Below are positions 23,986 to 35,614 of a stretch of 64,000 bases of DNA, piece by piece. The stretch spans positions 53,109,946 through 53,173,945 of the forward strand of contig CM063110.1 in the NCBI GenBank assembly GCA_031841125.1. The letters are read 5' to 3'. Under the pieces are notes generated by a model. That model saw only the letters and a list, made by a program, of their open reading frames with translations. It had not been told where the DNA came from and searched no databases. Numbering within the stretch: the stretch's first letter is position 1; each line of letters starts with the position of its first letter. This stretch comes from Acanthococcus lagerstroemiae. Taxonomy: Eukaryota > Arthropoda > Insecta > Hemiptera > Eriococcidae. A program made the position numbers and the translations under genes.

Positions 23986-25130
23986 TCATATCCCTGTTGA
24001 TATGGGTATCAATATGAAAATTTTCCTTTTTACAACGTGAATTTGATTCCAAGTGTAAACTTTATTGTTAAATTTAATTACATGTGTACAATTATTGATT
24101 CTTTTATGTACCAAACCGAATTCCCATTTCCCGTTTGGAATGATGACTTCAGAATACACATTATCTCCTTCCTTTAAAACAGGTAAATCTTCAGCATTCT
24201 GATCATAACTTCTTTTCGTTTTATTCATTAATTTATGTTTAATATTTTTATATAAGTTTGAAAATCACTACTTTCAGGTTTCAGAATTCCGTTTGATATG
24301 GAATTAAATCTCGCAGTTTTCTGGACAAGAATAACTGAGCTGGGGAGTATCATGTCTGATTTGGAGAATTATGATATTGGAGAAGACCTAAATGAACATT
24401 GTCGGATTTTCTGAGTATGTTTTTCATTATGCTTATGCTCTTTTCTACTAATCCGTGAGATCTAGGGTAGTGAGGACTTAAGAACCTAGTGTCGATTCCT
24501 CAAGATTCATAAAATGTCAACATTTCTTTCAAATTGAAATATGAAGCATGATCAGATATGATCTTTCTAGGAGAACCAAACCTGGTAAAAATATTTTTTA
24601 GTTCTTTGATTATGCAAGCGGCTCTAAAATCACCACTCGTTCCATGCACACCTAAGAAAATGCCCTTGATCCAATTCGAGTAAACGTCTGTTAAAATTAA
24701 AATAATCACAATTATCACAATGAAAAATGTCAATACTGACGTTATCAAAGGGATACAAGGCAATTTCATCTTGTATTAAAGTTTCTTTTGTAAGTATTAT
24801 TTTGGAAAGTTTTACATTTATGACAATTATTAATCATTTTGGCTATGTCCTTTGCTATTCCAGGCCGTTATGATACATCTTTAATCATATTTTGGCATTC
24901 ATAGACACCAAAGTGACCAGTGTGAATTTTGCTAAGCATTATTTCTGAATGCGACAAAGACAGAATAATTAACGCGTTGTTTTCCAATAACAGTCCATCT
25001 ACAAAGTGTAATTCCTCTCTGAATTGATAATAGGGTTTTACTAAATCATCTGCATCTTTCTCATATTTCGGCCAATCATTTAGTACTTAATATTCTTTCA
25101 TTTTATTAATTATTTTATCATGTGAAGAGG
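23986..25130 (-). pseudogene. Gypsy retrotransposon pol, integrase part
   Basis: Read on the minus strand from 25130 down: a linker (DKIINKMKEY... NDWPKYEKD), an H2C2 zinc-binding domain (HTGHFGVYECQNMIKD ... INNCHKC), an integrase core piece (FTRFGSPRKIISDHASYF) and a C-terminal barrel-like part (VLKEGDNVYSEV, YTWNQIHVVKRK). In-frame stops and frameshifts are present, so it is dead. It continues the RNase H piece at 31886-32143; together they form one Ty3/Gypsy pol split by nested insertions. Confidence 0.85.
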
Positions 25131-25344
25131 CTAGGGATAAGTAACCAGCACTTTTATTGGTTGGTGGTTAGAATTATGGTTACAAATTATCATGAAATGG
25201 TGGGTTAACTGGTTATTAGTGGAATCACCGAGCTGACCTAGTTATTGGTTACAGTTACTGGTAATCAGGCTTCTATGAAGTGGTTGGTTAACCAGTAACT
25301 TGACCAGTTAGGTACTATCAGACTTCTATAAAGTGGCTGGTTAA

Positions 25345-27015
25345 CAGTGGCGTGCATTCAGGGCAAGCAAGGTAAGCGCCGCTTACCCTGAAAATGCCCG
25401 AGAAAATGAGTTTTTATGTACAATATCAACTTCAGCTTGTGACAAATAAAAGATAATGAAACAATGGGCAATACAGCAACTGTATCTTGACGCTTACACT
25501 CAAGTATACATATAACAAGCTACCTCACAGATAGGAAGGTAGTAAGAGGGTGTTTGCCATGTTGTATGTTTTGTTATTATCTGCTTATTTATGGGAATTT
25601 TACCACATTCATTGACTATAGCTGATAATAATTTCAATAAAATGAGCTTTTTGCTAGTTCCATTTTTAATTGTTGTGCTAACTTTCTACACTGGTATTAA
25701 TAAAATGAAACCAAATCTGAAATGTTGAAGCTTTGAAGCTAATATTCAGATTCAGACACATGCCAGAATGAGAATCTTTTATTTTCATCTTTCCCAGTTG
25801 CATTTAAATTGTAACAGAGAGGATACATTCATAATAGTAGACTGACTTATCAATAGATGGCAACAGTTGATGGAGAACAAAACTGAACTATGATCTGTAA
25901 GCAATTCAGTCATATTTAAAGAAATGATGATGATGAAAATTTAATTGCAATAGGGTGCTTGCAGCGCTGCGCGTGGGCAAACACCCTAATAAATTCATGG
26001 GAGATGTATACTGTTCAGCATTTGCCAGTCTCCTTGTATACACGTTTATTTGTATAGGCCAGCAAGGTGTGCGTTGGATCAAAGCTTCTTTTCCATACTG
26101 CATGTAACATTGCACAACTTACCCTCCGCCTCCATGTTAATGACTAACACAAAAACACACTAGCATATTCAGCGCGATAAAACCTGTGTGTTTGGTTGCG
26201 TTCTGGAAGCGATTTGAGTCATGCTTGCCTCGGCTTGGCTACACACGAACATCAAAGTTGACAGTGAACATGATTGTACTAGTGAACGCGTTATTTTTGT
26301 CCACAAAATGTGTATTTTGGGATCTTATTGGAATCCTTTCCTTTCTCGTGATTTACTTTTAATGAACAAATAGAATTTATAGCCAAAACCAGAATTACTG
26401 TTTTTGAAAACTGAACAAAAGAAAGGTGGTTTGATTTTTACCTAGACATTTCCACATATTGTAATATGAAAACATTTTGTGGTTAACCTATAGTGAAGAT
26501 GGTGGAAAACTGTTTTGCTGCCCATATCTTATTATTTGTCACAGAAAAGGATAAATGCATATGGCATGGCCCTACTCAAGCATATGACAACTTGAATAAT
26601 TTGATCAATGCCCTTTTGTAATAGCATGTTTCATTCTTTTATTCTGATTTTTACTTCCCCTCTACAGGCTCAGAAACGTACACGGGGGGGGGGACTTACA
26701 CCCCATGTAGGAATTTTTTTTACTCAGCAGTTGAGAAAATTTACCATTTCAATCAGGGGGAGTTGGGAAAATCCAACAAGTCAGAAGTTAGAAGTTTTTT
26801 TTTTTTTTTTTTTTTTTGAAATACTTGGGGACCGAGTTGAGGAGTTGAGAAAATCCAATAAGTCAAAGGTTTCTTCTGGCTTTTATATTTGGGAATTTTG
26901 AGTTGAGTCAGTTGGGACTTGCACAATTTTTGCCCCCCCCCCCGGAAAAACTCTTTGGTACATCCCAGTCCACGCTTATCGCTTACCTCCTAGAAGAACT
27001 CACCGCACACCACTG
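25345..27015. mobile_element. hAT-like element CAGTGGCGTGC, copy 1
   Basis: Ends CAGTGGCGTGC and GCACACCACTG are inverted. An 8-bp direct duplication flanks it: CTGGTTAA at 25337 and CTGGCTAA at 27016 (one difference). Length 1671 bp, including an inserted G/C-tract repeat at about 26655-26970. No transposase ORF. hAT assignment rests on the 8-bp duplication and CA-TG ends. Confidence 0.8.
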
Positions 27016-27591
27016 CTGGCTAACCAGTTACTTGACTGGTCTACTTCCCTGTTTTGTAAAATGAAAACGTCCGAGGGTAGGTAGGCTTGTGTAAACCAGC
27101 CTACAGATCTACACCAACTGTTTTTCAGTTTTTATGACTCATGGCATGAGGACCAAAGATGCATAAAGTGGTCAGGTTAATCTGTTTAAATATGTACTTA
27201 CTACTTATTTTAAATAAACTATATTGGGTCACGTTTAAATACCAATTTGAAATAGGCAATCCAGTAATCAATAATTTAAATCCCTATTATTATTTGAAAT
27301 CAGATTGGACTATGAAACTAGTAGCTATTTAATTGGTTTTTAAAATGGGTTTCAAAAAATTTCCCCAAATACAGCATATTACAAACCGTTTCATTAAAAA
27401 TGGTCTAAAAGGTCATCTAGTTGTAAGTCTTTTAATGAAAAAGTGCCTTACAAATTATTAGGTTTTGGGTATCATTTAATCCCGAATCGTGAGCACTGAA
27501 TCTTTAAATCCAACAGAGAACAGTTGTACGTCCTATCGACTATACCGACATACCGAGGTGCTTAACCAAAGAGAATTTAAGTCCTTTCTTC

Positions 27592-29069
27592 TAGTGATGT
27601 GTAGTTGTTGATAGTTTCGGACTATCAATTGTTTTGATAGTAACTTAAAGTACTATCAATACTGTCAATACTATCAAATAGTGGTTTGATAGTTTTTTAC
27701 ATACTATATCATGTACTATCAAAGTTTATTTGATAGTTTTAACATTAATTATTAAAAATTTTAGGATCGATGAATAATTCATTTATTATCAGTTCTAACA
27801 AGATTTAATCACTATTTTGTTATTAATTATTATTAATTGGAAACTAGATTGGGAATTTTTTCGAATGAAATAATAAATACACTCTTTGTATTTTAGTATT
27901 TTACTATTGGCTCGGGCGTTAGGCCTGCTACTGTTTTGGGCTTTCTTCTTTCAAATCAATTTAACAATTTTCGGTTCGCTGTGATTCAATTCCTGTATTT
28001 TGTTATTCTAGCACCCCATCTCTCGACCTCCCCTAAGGCAGTCTTGATGTCTGATCTCTCCAAATTCCTGATTCATGATGTCTGTTCGTTGCATTATTTA
28101 TTTATGATGGTTATACAACGTTACAAGTCACGAGCTCTTCTGTATTCTGTCTTCTATTTTTTTTCTTCTTCTCCGCTCTTCACTTCAGTTTCCTTAACCT
28201 TAAGGGATTGATTGATCGAACTATCCATCCAGTTTCCACTCTGTTAAGAAGAACCTAACCCAACAACTTTGTATTTTATTTTACATTCTATAATTTTCTA
28301 ATCAATAATCAAGTTTTGAGTCTTATGTGCTTGTTTAATCATGTGTGAAATCAAAAGGTCGCATATCGTGTTTTGTCAATCATAAATATGAAGAAATGAA
28401 GGAAAATTTATAATTGCTTGTTATATAATCAAAGAACTTTCTTACAAAAATGAGTGTGATACTGGTATTTGGATTCCGTACTCAGGATAATAATTTTAAA
28501 TAATCGGCAACTCAATAATCATAATCCAACAAATAACTTATTGATAAGAAATAACAATAACTTTTAAATGGTTTCAAGTTTCAGTAGGTATTCAGTAATA
28601 TACATTACACAAGCATAAGCCATAACATTAACTACCAAACCCAGAACCAGAAGAGTTTAATCAATAATCAAATCATGGAATGAAAAATGAAACTGTCAAA
28701 TACACATCGAGGATTGAGAAACGACTGGGAGAACAAACCTAAATCTAACGAGCTCATGGTCTCTTTCCCAGCTTCCAAAATTCATCTGAATGGACAAAAT
28801 CACAGTTCACAAAATCAGTAAATACTAAATATTTAGTATTATTTACTATTTAGGTAACTATAATTAAATAAATTTAAAACAGTGTTGACAAATGACAAAT
28901 TCATAATTATTCATTTTAATGATTTGATAGTTTTTATTAATTTGATAGTTTTTAAGAACTATCAATAGTGTTGATAGTCAATGAAGTAACTATCGATAGT
29001 TTGATAGTACTAAATTTACTAAAAACTAACAATACTATCAAAAATACTATCAATTACTACACATCACTA
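27592..29069. mobile_element. hAT MITE with TAGTGATGTGTAGT ends
   Basis: Perfect 14-bp terminal inverted repeats TAGTGATGTGTAGT / ACTACACATCACTA and a perfect 8-bp target duplication CTTTCTTC (27584-27591 and 29070-29077). Length 1478 bp. Both subterminal 150-bp zones are packed with GATAGT/ACTATC words, as expected of transposase-binding arrays. No transposase; the open frame at 27936-28211 has no recognisable similarity. Confidence 0.93.
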
Positions 29070-29344
29070 CTTTCTTCTAATACAGCAGAATAGAAAAACT
29101 GTAGCTTTGTAACCCTAACCAACCTGGTAAATTTTGTGTCACCAGCCAGTTGGTCAGTTAACCAATTATTGGTTAAGTAACCATTTCAGTTCTGTTGGTT
29201 GGTTTTTTTTTTACGCTTAACCAACTGGTAAAAATGTCGGTCATGGTCAGAGAGGTTATCCGTTAGGTTATTTAACCGGTTGCTCATCCCTAGCCATCTG
29301 TGATTGCCTCCTCCCATACCCCTGGGACATGAATCCCTCTCAGG

Positions 29345-29827
29345 CAGAGATGGAAAGCAAGCTAAAAGCTGAAAGCGGACAGCCAAAAGCGAAGAGTTTT
29401 TCTCTTGAAAAGCAAAAGCTGAAAGCAAAAGCTAGAATGTAAAAATAATTGAAAGCAAAAGCAAAAGTTTTATTTTTTCCTGCTTTTCCAGTATTTATTT
29501 ATAAATTATAATTTCAAATTTTCATTTTTATTTTCATTATCTTAGTGGTAAGTGCTGTTGAAGTGTGAACTGTTCAGCAGTGTTGTGAAAAGCTATTCCC
29601 TATTTCTAAAAAAATATAATGTTGTACAAAATATTTAAAATTTAGGGAAAAAGCTGAAAGTCAAAAGCGGAAAGCTGAAAGCTTATGATTTTTGCATTGA
29701 AAAGCAAAAGCCAAAAGGGAAAGCTGAATATGAAAAAATTTGGAAAAGCAAAAGCTAAAGTTTTATTTTTCAAAGTCAGAAGCTAAAGCCGTAAGCAAAA
29801 GTTTTATCATATGACTTTCCATCTCTG
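29345..29827. mobile_element. hAT MITE CAGAGATGGAAAGC, copy 1
   Basis: Ends CAGAGATGGAAAG and CTTTCCATCTCTG; perfect 8-bp target duplication CTCTCAGG (29337-29344, 29828-29835). 483 bp. The interior is largely AAAGC/GAAAGC/AAAAGC repeats. Non-coding, inserted in the LINE 3' region. Confidence 0.93.
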
Positions 29828-29962
29828 CTCTCAGGTCGTCAGGAAGTTCAACACAAACATAACAATATTGTACACTTTCACATCAGATATCACTCCGTTA
29901 CCATAGAGCATTGAACGGGAAAGTAACTGATAGACAACTGACACCGATTGCAGAATGCAGAC

Positions 29963-30427
29963 CAAAGTCATATAGATACACCAAGTTAGATGACTGGCGC
30001 GTTTCCGCGTTTTGCTGTCATACCAGCGCGCTGTTATCGCTGAATTGCGCTTATATGGACGTTTTTACGTTTTTGCGGATTAGCTCGAAAACTATCGATT
30101 TTGATGAAAAATTGGAAAGAGCTAAATTCACCTTGGAATTTCCCATCGAATGCGAGTAAATTCGTAATTTTTGTGGGTAAAATTTTGAAACTGATCTCAC
30201 CTGATAGAAAATGACAGGTAAAATAAATTTGGTTCTTTTCACTTTTTCATAAAACTCGACCGTTATCAAGATATCGCAAAACCTTGTTAGGGATCCCAAT
30301 GATTGCATTGATTTCACGACAGTAGAACATTGCCAGCGCTCCTATCGGGATAAATTATCATAACATACGATGTTTAACATTATGGGCAAATGGAGTGTCG
30401 TCTAACTTGGATATCTATATGACTTTG
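29963..30427. mobile_element. MITE with CAAAGTCATATAGATA ends
   Basis: CAAAGTCATATAGATACACC left and TATCTATATGACTTTG right form inverted repeats that extend to about 32 bp (CCAAGTTAGATGAC / GTCGTCTAACTTGG). 465 bp, non-coding, interrupts the 3' tail of the minus-strand LINE. Confidence 0.75.
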
Positions 30428-30580
30428 ATGCAGACATTTGACTTTTATGGCTTAGGCAGGATTGGGCAAATTCAAAGAAACTTAAAATCAAGGTGTATTT
30501 AAGTCCTCTTCTCCAGACGCATGTTAATACATCAAAACTAGACAGATTCTCAACTCGGCCTAGACCAAGGATCTACAGCA

Positions 30581-30727
30581 GTACGGGTGCAGAAACTTGC
30601 CATTTTGCATCCAACCGTGCCCGTTCATGCCGAATTGACTAGACGGTATGCCCCGCATAGTTGGATTCTACATTTGACATCCATGGACGACTGTTGAATA
30701 TAAAATGGCAGGTTTCCGCACTTGTAT
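30581..30727. repeat. Foldback hairpin 4, in LINE 3' region
   Basis: GCAGAAACTTGCCATTTTGC and AAAATGGCAGGTTTCCGCAC form the stem. The core is a diverged form of the ACTATGCGGAGCGTACC core of the other hairpins. The same hairpin sits at the same place in the second LINE copy (47544). Confidence 0.75.
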
Positions 30728-31885
30728 GGTTATAGGGCTGTACCCAGATGTGGCCCGGACCACTTATGGTTTAGTACAGGACAGTATAGGCCATAAAATC
30801 ATAACAGTGCTTCAAGTAACGTTGAAAAATAGTCCGTTTTCTCAAAACATAAAACAATTCTAATAACAATCTGAAATGGGACATTTGCTTCCCAAAAACC
30901 CTCAGGAGGTGACGAGTGATGTAGGGTAGCTGTGTAGCTTGCTCTGCTGCTTGCTCGACAGCTTTATTTCTTGGGATACCAATATGGTTTGGGATCCAGA
31001 TGAGTAAGATTCTCTTGGTGGTCAAGGAAATGAGATGGATGCGTTGAACGAGAGCTTGCATTCAAAGGCGATCGGAAATATACCTGAAGAAGGGAAGTGA
31101 ATCTGAGAGGACCAGTTAGTAGGTGAGTGTGGGTGGGTCTTTGAGCGAGGAGATCGTGACTAGGCAGTATAGGATAGCATGGAGTTCGGCTGTGTAGATG
31201 GAAGCTGTGTTAAGTCGGAAGGAGTGTAGTAGACTATCCGTTGAGTAGGCATAAGCGGTGCGTCGGTTGTACTCTGAACCATCAGTGAAGTACAGGATAC
31301 AGTCAGGAAAGTGGTCAAGAATTTCTTGCAAATGAGTCCGTTAAACTTGGGGGTGTGGATTTTTTAGGGAAGTCTGTAAGTTCGAAATTGCATAGGGGAA
31401 GGTTCAACAACTAGGGTGGGGGTGATGTATGGATTGTTGGTAGTGACTTGTAAGAAAAGGTACGGGACAGTGTCCCTTCAAAGTGTGACCGAAAGTGTAG
31501 TGAGTATTTAGGAACATGGGTGTAGTTTGGAGGGTTAAAGCGATACTCATAGGCAGGAAGATTAGGGTTGCGTCCTAACGTAACGAGAAGTTTGGCAGTG
31601 AGTTGCATTCGATAGTAAGAAAGAGGAGGAATTCCAGCATCAGCACATATACTCAAAGCCGGGCTAGTGCGAAAGGCGCCAATGGCGATATGTAAACCCG
31701 CATTTTGGACAGTGTCAAGAAGCTTTAAGCATGAGAGAGGGACGAGTCTATATATGAGTGATCCATAATCTATGACAGATCGGATCAAAGTCTGGTATAT
31801 CTGAATGAGTAGTCCTCTGCTACATCCTTTAGAAGGATGTGAGAGGCACTTCAGAACATTGGGTGAGCGCATACATTTGGCTACA

Positions 31886-32143
31886 AGTTTTTCTTTGGTA
31901 ACGGATAAGCTGTTTAAAAATGAAATGGAATAGATTCTTATATCTTCATCCACCTCATCCTTGGACTCTTTTCCTACTGGTAATCTTGAAAATGTGTCTG
32001 CTATGTACATTATTTACCAGGTCTGTAATTAACTTCTAAATCATATCGTTGCAATTTAATCATCATGCGTTGTAACCTATTGGGTATGTCGCTTAGATTT
32101 TTGTTAAATATGGACACTAACAGCTTGTGGTCCGTTTTTACTT
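31886..32143 (-). pseudogene. Gypsy retrotransposon pol, RNase H end
   Basis: Minus strand: VKTDHKLLVSIFNKNLSDIP, RLQRMMIKLQRYDLEVNYRP, then after a one-base shift MYIADTFSRLP. These are the TDHK and Y.PGK..ADFLSR-type signatures at the end of the Ty3/Gypsy RNase H. The frame ends in ...LSVTKEKL where the LINE begins. The downstream continuation is at 25130. Confidence 0.88.
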
Positions 32144-34084
32144 CAGTGGCGTGCAGTGAGTTTTTCTAGGAGGTAAGCGATAAGCATAGACGGGATGTAC
32201 CAAACAATTTTTCCCAACTTCTCAACTCAATTCCCAAGTATTAAAAAAAAAAAGAAAAAAAAAAAGTTTGACTTAGCAGGGTGTCTACAGGGTCAAGTAA
32301 GTCAAATAAGTCAAGTAAAAGTCAAGTACTCAAAGAAAAAGTCAAGTGGTAAAGTAAAAGTCTAGTATTTTCTCAAAATTCTTTCGTAGGTCAAGTAATG
32401 TTAATTACTATGAATGACTAGGAACGATGACTGAACTAAAAAATAACAAAGCTAGAGGTAAAAACTTTCGTTCCAATTTTCAATAATTGCAGTTTGTTCT
32501 TCTGTATTATTTGCGCCTTATAGCATATCATACTTATTTTTGCAGTTTTACGATTTGCTGAACTGCTTGCATGTTCCTGCATAAGGCGTGCTTTTTCGCA
32601 GTCCTTATAAAGTTAAATTTATAGGCAGGGACGTACTGAAGAGTTTATCATGGGGGAGGGGGGCAAAAATTGTGAAAAAGACCCAAATGACTCAAGTCAA
32701 AATTTCCAAGTATTGAAGCACCAAAGCAAAAAAAAAACTTTTGATTAACTTATTGGATTTTTTCAACTCATGACTCAACTCAAAACTTCCAAATATCAAA
32801 GCAAAAAAAAAAAAAAATGTTTTGACTTGTTCAATGTTTCCAACTTCTCAACTGAATTCCCAAGTGTCAAAAGCAAGTTAAAAAAAAAAAATCTGTGACT
32901 TGAATTTTCTTAACTTCACCAGACTAAAATGGTAAAGTTTCCCAACTGCTGAGTGAAAAATTCCTACGAACGAGGGGGTAGTTGCCCCCTAGGTCAAATA
33001 AAAGTCAAATATTTTGTTTTTCCACGTGGTGTAGACACCCTGCTTGGATTTTCCCCACTCCACCTGACTAAAATGGGTACATTTTCCAAGTGCTGAGTGA
33101 AAAATTCCTTCACGGGGGAGGGGGAGGAGTTGCTCCCTCCCCCATTGCTACATCCCTGAGCATAGAGATGAAGTAAAAATCAGAATAAGATTATGAAACA
33201 TGCTACTACAAAAGGGCATTGATCAAATTATCCTAGTTGTTATATCCCTGTGTCGGGTCATTTTATATGCATTTATCATTTCTTGTGACGAATAATAGAT
33301 GTGGCTAACAAAACTATTTTCCACCATCTTCCCAATGGGTTAACCACAAAATGTTTTCATACTGCATATGTATGTGGAAATGTCTACTAGAACTCGAACC
33401 ACCTCTCTTTTGCTCAGTTTTTAAAAATGGTAATTCTGGTTTCGGCTTACCACTATTAATAATTTCTAATCGTTCATTAGAGTAAGTCGCAAAAACGGGT
33501 TTTCAATAAGATCACGAATTCATATTTGCGTGTGTGTGGGGGGGGGGGGAGGAAAGAAAAAGAAAAGAAAAATTCAAACAACGCGTTGACTAGTAGGAGA
33601 ACATAATCACGTTTCACTGTCAACTTCAACGTTTGTGTGTAGTCAAGCCGAGGCAAGCCTGACTCAAAGCGCTTCCAGAACGCAACCAAAAGCACAAGTT
33701 TCGTCGCGTTGAACATGCTAGTGCGTCTTTGTGTTGGTAATTAACACAGAGGTGGAGTGTAAGTCGTGCAGTGTTACGTGCAGTTTGGAAAAGAAGGGTT
33801 AGATCCGAAGTACTCCTCCCTGGTCTGTACCCATATACATACGTACATGTACAAGGATTGCTGAATGTCAAACAGTATACACTTCTGTTACAACTTATCT
33901 CCCGTGAATGTATTATATACTTCAGTGTAAGGGGGTCGTAAGCGCCAATGCAATTGCTGTTTTGCCCAATGTTTCCTTGACTTTTATTTGTTACAAGTTG
34001 TGATATTGTATTTGAAAACTTATTTTCTTGGGAATTTTCAGGGTAAGCGTCGGTTACCTTGTTTGCCTGGAATGCACGCCACTG
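32144..34084. mobile_element. hAT-like element CAGTGGCGTGC, copy 2 (inverted)
   Basis: CAGTGGCGTGC at 32144 and GCACGCCACTG at 34074-34084 are perfect complements. Subterminal sequence matches copy 1 at 25345 in reverse (for example GGTTACCTTGTTTGCCTGGA). It truncates the Gypsy RNase H. No matching 8-bp duplication is left (TTTTACTT versus CTGCGAAC), so one end may be rearranged. Confidence 0.75.
32277..33042. mobile_element. Nested element with CAGGGTGTCTACA ends
   Basis: CAGGGTGTCTAC at 32277 and GTAGACACCCTG at 33031-33042 are inverted. The left interior is a run of GTCAAGTAA/AAGTCAAG repeats. 766 bp, inside the second CAGTGGCGTGC element. Flanks CTTAG/CTTGG are only suggestive. Confidence 0.65.
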
Positions 34085-34300
34085 CTGCGAACCATGACTT
34101 TGCCACCCCGTGTCCAGACGTACTGAAACCATGTAATTTCAGCTTCCGCGCTTCCCTGTGTAGTTGTGACGGTTTTCTTGTTATAGTTGCTCATTAGCGT
34201 ATAAGGCAGTGACACATGACGTCACCAGAACGCTGGTTATCAATATTGGGGGAAACAACCAGACTGAAATACATGTAGTCTAGTGGGAAGTTTACGAATT

Positions 34301-35614
34301 TTTCCATTTATGTTGAAATTTCTCGAAAGTAAGTGGAATTACATGAAAAATGATAAGAATGAAATTTGTAGGAAACGGTATTTTCATTTTTATAAAGCAA
34401 CTTCCATATAATTTCGAACATTCTCGCGAATTGTTACAATTTGAAAATTGAGTATACTAGTAAATAGCTCAACATTTTGAATTATGTACTTCGGATTTAC
34501 GTTATTTCTAATTGAAATTAGTAATAATAGGCAACTTTTCACCACCGATTGCCAAAATCTCGGTTTAACTTGAAAAAAACTGCAAAATTATTCAGTAATT
34601 TTTATCAATTTTATCAAATTTGGGGGCAAAATATGTAAACAAAGCGAAAGTGCCATTCCCCTATTTCTGTTGATTTTTCTTTAAAATACTTTTTCTAAAA
34701 ATTACTTTTTTGACTTTCGAGCTTGAAATGAATGCCGGAAATGCAAAGTACGCTAAGTGCCGAAAACCAAATTTTACAGGAGAGGGAAAAACAGGTTTGC
34801 AATGCATATTACGCAGTACTAGAAGGGTGACGGCAATTGAAGAGTCCAGGGGAGAAAGGGGCTGAAAACTGATTTTTTCATTTCCCCTTCTTCCACTTGG
34901 TCGGTGAAGATCACCCCTTTCTTCCCAGTATGCAATAACGTTAAATGCATTTTTGGTTGTAGCAGGGCCCTTTTGTCCCTTGTTTGAGTAGTTCATCGAG
35001 TTTTACTCTTCAAGAGCTACATATTACCGACCTTAACTGAATACTGAAAAAAATGCGCTGAACTCTTCAATTGAAAACTGGTACTTGGCATACTTGTAAC
35101 AGTTCCACAAATGACACTAAGCATAGTTTGCGTAAAAATAAGGTTATGGAGTTACAGAAAGCTAATCTTTTGGTGGAAATATGTACTTCTTTGAGCATTT
35201 TTATCACCCATCTGCAATATTAAAGGGGTACTACGAGTTTGAAAATTCTTTTCCATTTATGTCGAAATTTCTCGAAAGTAAGTGGAATTACATGAAAAAT
35301 GATAAGAATGAAATTTGTAGGAAACGGTATTTTCATTTTTATAAAACAACTTCCATATAATTTCGAACATTCTCGCGAATTATTACAATTTGAAAATTGA
35401 GTATACTAGTAAATAGCTCAATATTTTTAATTATGTACTTCGGATTTACGTTATTTCTAATTGAAATTAGTAATTAATAATCAACTTTTCACCACCGATT
35501 GCCAAAATCTCGGTTTCACTTTAAAAAAAAAAAACGCAAAATTATTCAGTAATTTCTATCAGTTTTATCAAATTTGGGAGCAAAATATGTAAACAAAGCG
35601 AAAGTGCCATTCCC
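34301..35614. mobile_element. Two about 360-bp direct repeats around 590 bp (TRIM-like)
   Basis: 34301..34660 and 35250..35614 are in the same orientation and almost identical, from TTTCCATTTATG to AAAGTGCCATTCCC. The middle has no ORF with known domains. The layout fits a miniature LTR element, but the repeats lack TG...CA ends and no tRNA primer site was seen, so a duplication is equally possible. Confidence 0.5.

Larger units (their letters stand above)
25131..29293. mobile_element. Outer hAT-like element carrying two younger insertions
   Basis: Left end CTAGGGATAAGTAACCAGC and right end ACCGGTTGCTCATCCCTAG are inverted. Interior flanks are rich in GGTTAACCAGTTACTTG-type words. Without the two insertions at 25345-27015 and 27592-29069, about 1 kb remains, which suggests a non-autonomous element. 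A clean target duplication was not found. Confidence 0.5.
29294..31886 (-). pseudogene. LINE with RT and RNase H, 5'-truncated, copy 1
   Basis: Minus strand, 5' to 3': the end of RT and thumb (LLIQIYQTLIRSVIDYGSLI, LDTVQNAGLHIAIGAFRTSP, AGIPPLSYYRMQL), then RNase H (ILYFTDGSE, STDSLLHSFRLNTASIYTAE, LLIWIPNHIGIPRNKAVEQA). This order is typical of I/Jockey-type LINEs. Frameshifts and stops are frequent. The 3' region carries foldback hairpin 4 and is interrupted by two MITEs. Its tail (GGTATGGGAGGAGGC...) is also seen at 51400-51440. It inserted into the Gypsy element. Confidence 0.85.
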
